14,837 bases of DNA from Candidatus Agrococcus pullicola (GTDB lineage Bacteria; Actinomycetota; Actinomycetes; Actinomycetales; Microbacteriaceae): contig DXDC01000463.1 in NCBI GenBank assembly GCA_019115685.1, forward strand, positions 1 to 14,837, read 5' to 3'. The stretch's first letter is position 1, and each line of letters starts with the position of its first letter. The notes below the pieces were generated by a model. That model was not told the DNA's origin and did not search any database. It saw nothing but the letters and a program-made list of their open reading frames with translations. Shown here piece after piece: positions 13,534-14,837 of the stretch. The translations under genes were made by a program, and so were the position numbers.

Positions 13534-13935
13534 GTGACAGAACCCAACGAGCCCACGCAGGAGCAGACCTCTGAGCAGCGCACGGTGCGCGTACGCCGTG
13601 CACCACGCTACGGCGTGTTCATGGCACTCGGTGCGGTGACCCTCGCGCTGGCAGGGGGGATCGTCGCTTCGATGGTCGAGCCGGGATTGCAGCCTGACGG
13701 GTCGATGGTCGACACCTCACCGGTCATCGGCTTCACGATCGTCATCGGGTTCGTCGTGGGCGCAGCACTCGGTGCTCTCGTGGCAGTGCTGCTCGACGCC
13801 ACAGTGGGCCGTAAGTCGGTTGCTGCCGAAGCAGAGCGCACCTCCATCACGGTCCACTATGAGGAAGCAGACCGCAGCACTGACGCAGCCGAATCCGACG
13901 CCGACAGCCCGCCGGGCTCAGAGACGAAGTCGTAG
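13534..13935 (+). CDS. Small two-TM membrane protein of Microbacteriaceae type
   Basis: This 133-residue protein starts with a polar region ending in TVRVRRAPRYGVF (18-29). It then has two membrane segments (about 28-48 and 64-88) and a polar acidic C-terminus. The pattern RVRRAPxxGVF...GALVAxLLD resembles a small family that I recall from Microbacteriaceae genomes, sometimes annotated as potassium transporter Trk. That label is not justified by the sequence, since no Trk pore or NAD-binding domain is present. GTG 13534 is chosen because the upstream in-frame ATG (13453) would add a Cys-rich, family-unlike extension and because a -10-like hexamer sits 6 nt before the GTG. The next gene begins 4 nt after the stop, so the two probably form an operon. 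Function unknown. Confidence 0.75.
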   Translation: MTEPNEPTQEQTSEQRTVRVRRAPRYGVFMALGAVTLALAGGIVASMVEPGLQPDGSMVDTSPVIGFTIVIGFVVGAALGALVAVLLDATVGRKSVAAEAERTSITVHYEEADRSTDAAESDADSPPGSETKS

Positions 13936-13939
13936 GACG

Positions 13940-14837
13940 ATGCGCGCGCTGTGGTCTGCGGGATGGGCATCCGCGGTAACCGCATACTTCACCGTGGGCG
14001 CGACGGAGCCGCCGATGATGGTCGGCATCATGCTCGCCGCGGTGTTCCTGGGCTGCGTGCTCGGTAGGCTGCTGCGACGCCGGGACGCGCTCATCGGCGG
14101 CTGGAGCTCTGCCATGGCGCTCGCGGTTATCGCCGTACTCGTCTGGATCGGCGCCTTCGACTCGCTCGCCTTTATGTCGACCATCGCTGCCGTTATCGCC
14201 ACTGCCGGTTTCGTCCTGGGCGCTCCCGCGAGGTCTCCGGAGGCGCCGACGCGTGCCGGCCGTATCCTGACCCCTATCCTGCGTGGTGTTGCACTCGCCG
14301 TCGTCATGATGTCCGCAGGCGTCGCTGCGTCTGTTCACGTCGTGTGGGCACTCACACTATCGGCGCTATTGACGCTGGGATGGGCGATCTCGAGTCTGCG
14401 CATACCCGCTGTGAGGACCAACGGCAAGCGGGCGGGAGTCGACCCAGTCGAGCTGCTGCAGGGTGTGACGATCGCGGCAGCACTCGGCGGCTGGGCCGCA
14501 TTGCTCATCGTCATTCTGCCGACGGTGGGCCCCTCCGCTCCATGGCCGGCGGTCAACCACGAGGCGATCACGATTGGACTGATGGGTGCGCTCGGCATGA
14601 TCGGGGCAGGGCTCGGTTTCGGGCTCGTGCGTCCGTTGGTCGAGTCTGGCGCGCATCCCCGCAGCGTCTGGCTGCTGGGGCCGCTCGCCGCCGGGATGCT
14701 CCTGCTGATGGTGACCCGCCCCGGCTCGTTTGCCGCGGCAGGATTCGTCGCGGTGCTGATCGTGTCCGCACTGACCGCGGCCGCGTTCAGGATGACGGTT
14801 GCAAGAACGCCGACACTGGCTGCCGATGACACCATTT
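13940..14837 (+). CDS. MFS-like polytopic membrane protein, 3' end cut by window edge
   Basis: An open frame of 299 codons continues past the right edge. About ten hydrophobic segments are visible (roughly 5-22, 26-45, 52-71, 76-96, 112-130, 133-153, 172-195, 209-230, 242-258, 264-284). Between segments 2 and 3 is LGRLLRRRDALIGG, a degenerate version of the MFS motif A loop, and the segment pattern repeats after residue 170, as in the two halves of an MFS protein. ATG 13940 is 4 nt after the previous stop and is needed for the first segment. A second ATG (14015) has GGAG 6 nt upstream and is the alternative start. High GC3 supports this frame on the plus strand. I do not recognise the specific family; an efflux or uptake role is inference. 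Confidence 0.7.
   Translation, partial: MRALWSAGWASAVTAYFTVGATEPPMMVGIMLAAVFLGCVLGRLLRRRDALIGGWSSAMALAVIAVLVWIGAFDSLAFMSTIAAVIATAGFVLGAPARSPEAPTRAGRILTPILRGVALAVVMMSAGVAASVHVVWALTLSALLTLGWAISSLRIPAVRTNGKRAGVDPVELLQGVTIAAALGGWAALLIVILPTVGPSAPWPAVNHEAITIGLMGALGMIGAGLGFGLVRPLVESGAHPRSVWLLGPLAAGMLLLMVTRPGSFAAAGFVAVLIVSALTAAAFRMTVARTPTLAADDTI

Noticed and set aside
1..14837. tRNA, rRNA, insertion sequence or prophage genes
   Set aside because: I saw no cloverleaf-like sequence, conserved rRNA segment, transposase or integrase. The larger gaps (174, 275 and 183 bp) are accounted for by promoters and repeats.

Overview
This window looks like chromosomal DNA of a high-GC Gram-positive actinobacterium, most likely a Microbacteriaceae relative. 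The reasons are strong GC bias at third codon positions, frequent GTG/TTG starts, many 4-bp gene overlaps, an actinobacterial-type sterol-carrier protein, and several genes with a TANNNT hexamer 6-7 nt before the start codon (the signature of leaderless transcripts). The family-level assignment is inference. I see no rRNA, tRNA, transposase, phage gene or CRISPR array.

Layout: (1) 1-5524, minus strand. A probable five-gene operon, read right to left: a double-domain carboxymuconolactone decarboxylase/alkylhydroperoxidase-like protein, a lipoprotein substrate-binding protein, a FecCD permease, a FecE-type ATPase and an FAD/NAD(P)-binding oxidoreductase that runs off the left edge. The last four interlock through ATGA, GTGA and TTGA overlaps. 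(2) 5699-6883, minus. A membrane fatty-acid desaturase with all three histidine boxes, starting right behind a -10-like hexamer that lies inside an inverted repeat. (3) 6993-10322, minus. De novo purine genes in the order purD-purC (4-bp overlap), a 275-bp gap holding two copies of a 49-nt palindromic repeat, then purS-purQ (4-bp overlap). purL does not follow purQ. (4) 10411-11900, plus. A small sterol-carrier-like protein divergent from purD, then a two-TM protein with a long Gln/Gly-rich tail. (5) 11974-13350, minus. An AtoE-type short-chain fatty acid transporter, convergent with the Gln-rich gene across a perfect 15-bp hairpin. (6) 13534-14837, plus. A small two-TM protein and an MFS-like membrane protein that runs off the right edge.

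How the parts fit: the left operon reads as an uptake system (binding protein, permease, ATPase) with two redox enzymes that could process the imported compound. Fec-type proteins suggest a siderophore, haem, cobalamin or similar metallo-ligand, but no DtxR/IdeR-type iron box is visible and the CMD partner is unusual for plain iron uptake. This operon is the best candidate here for a little-described system. The purine block carries out GAR synthesis (PurD), two of the subunits for FGAM synthesis (PurS, PurQ) and SAICAR synthesis (PurC). The remaining genes are membrane and lipid related and share no obvious pathway.
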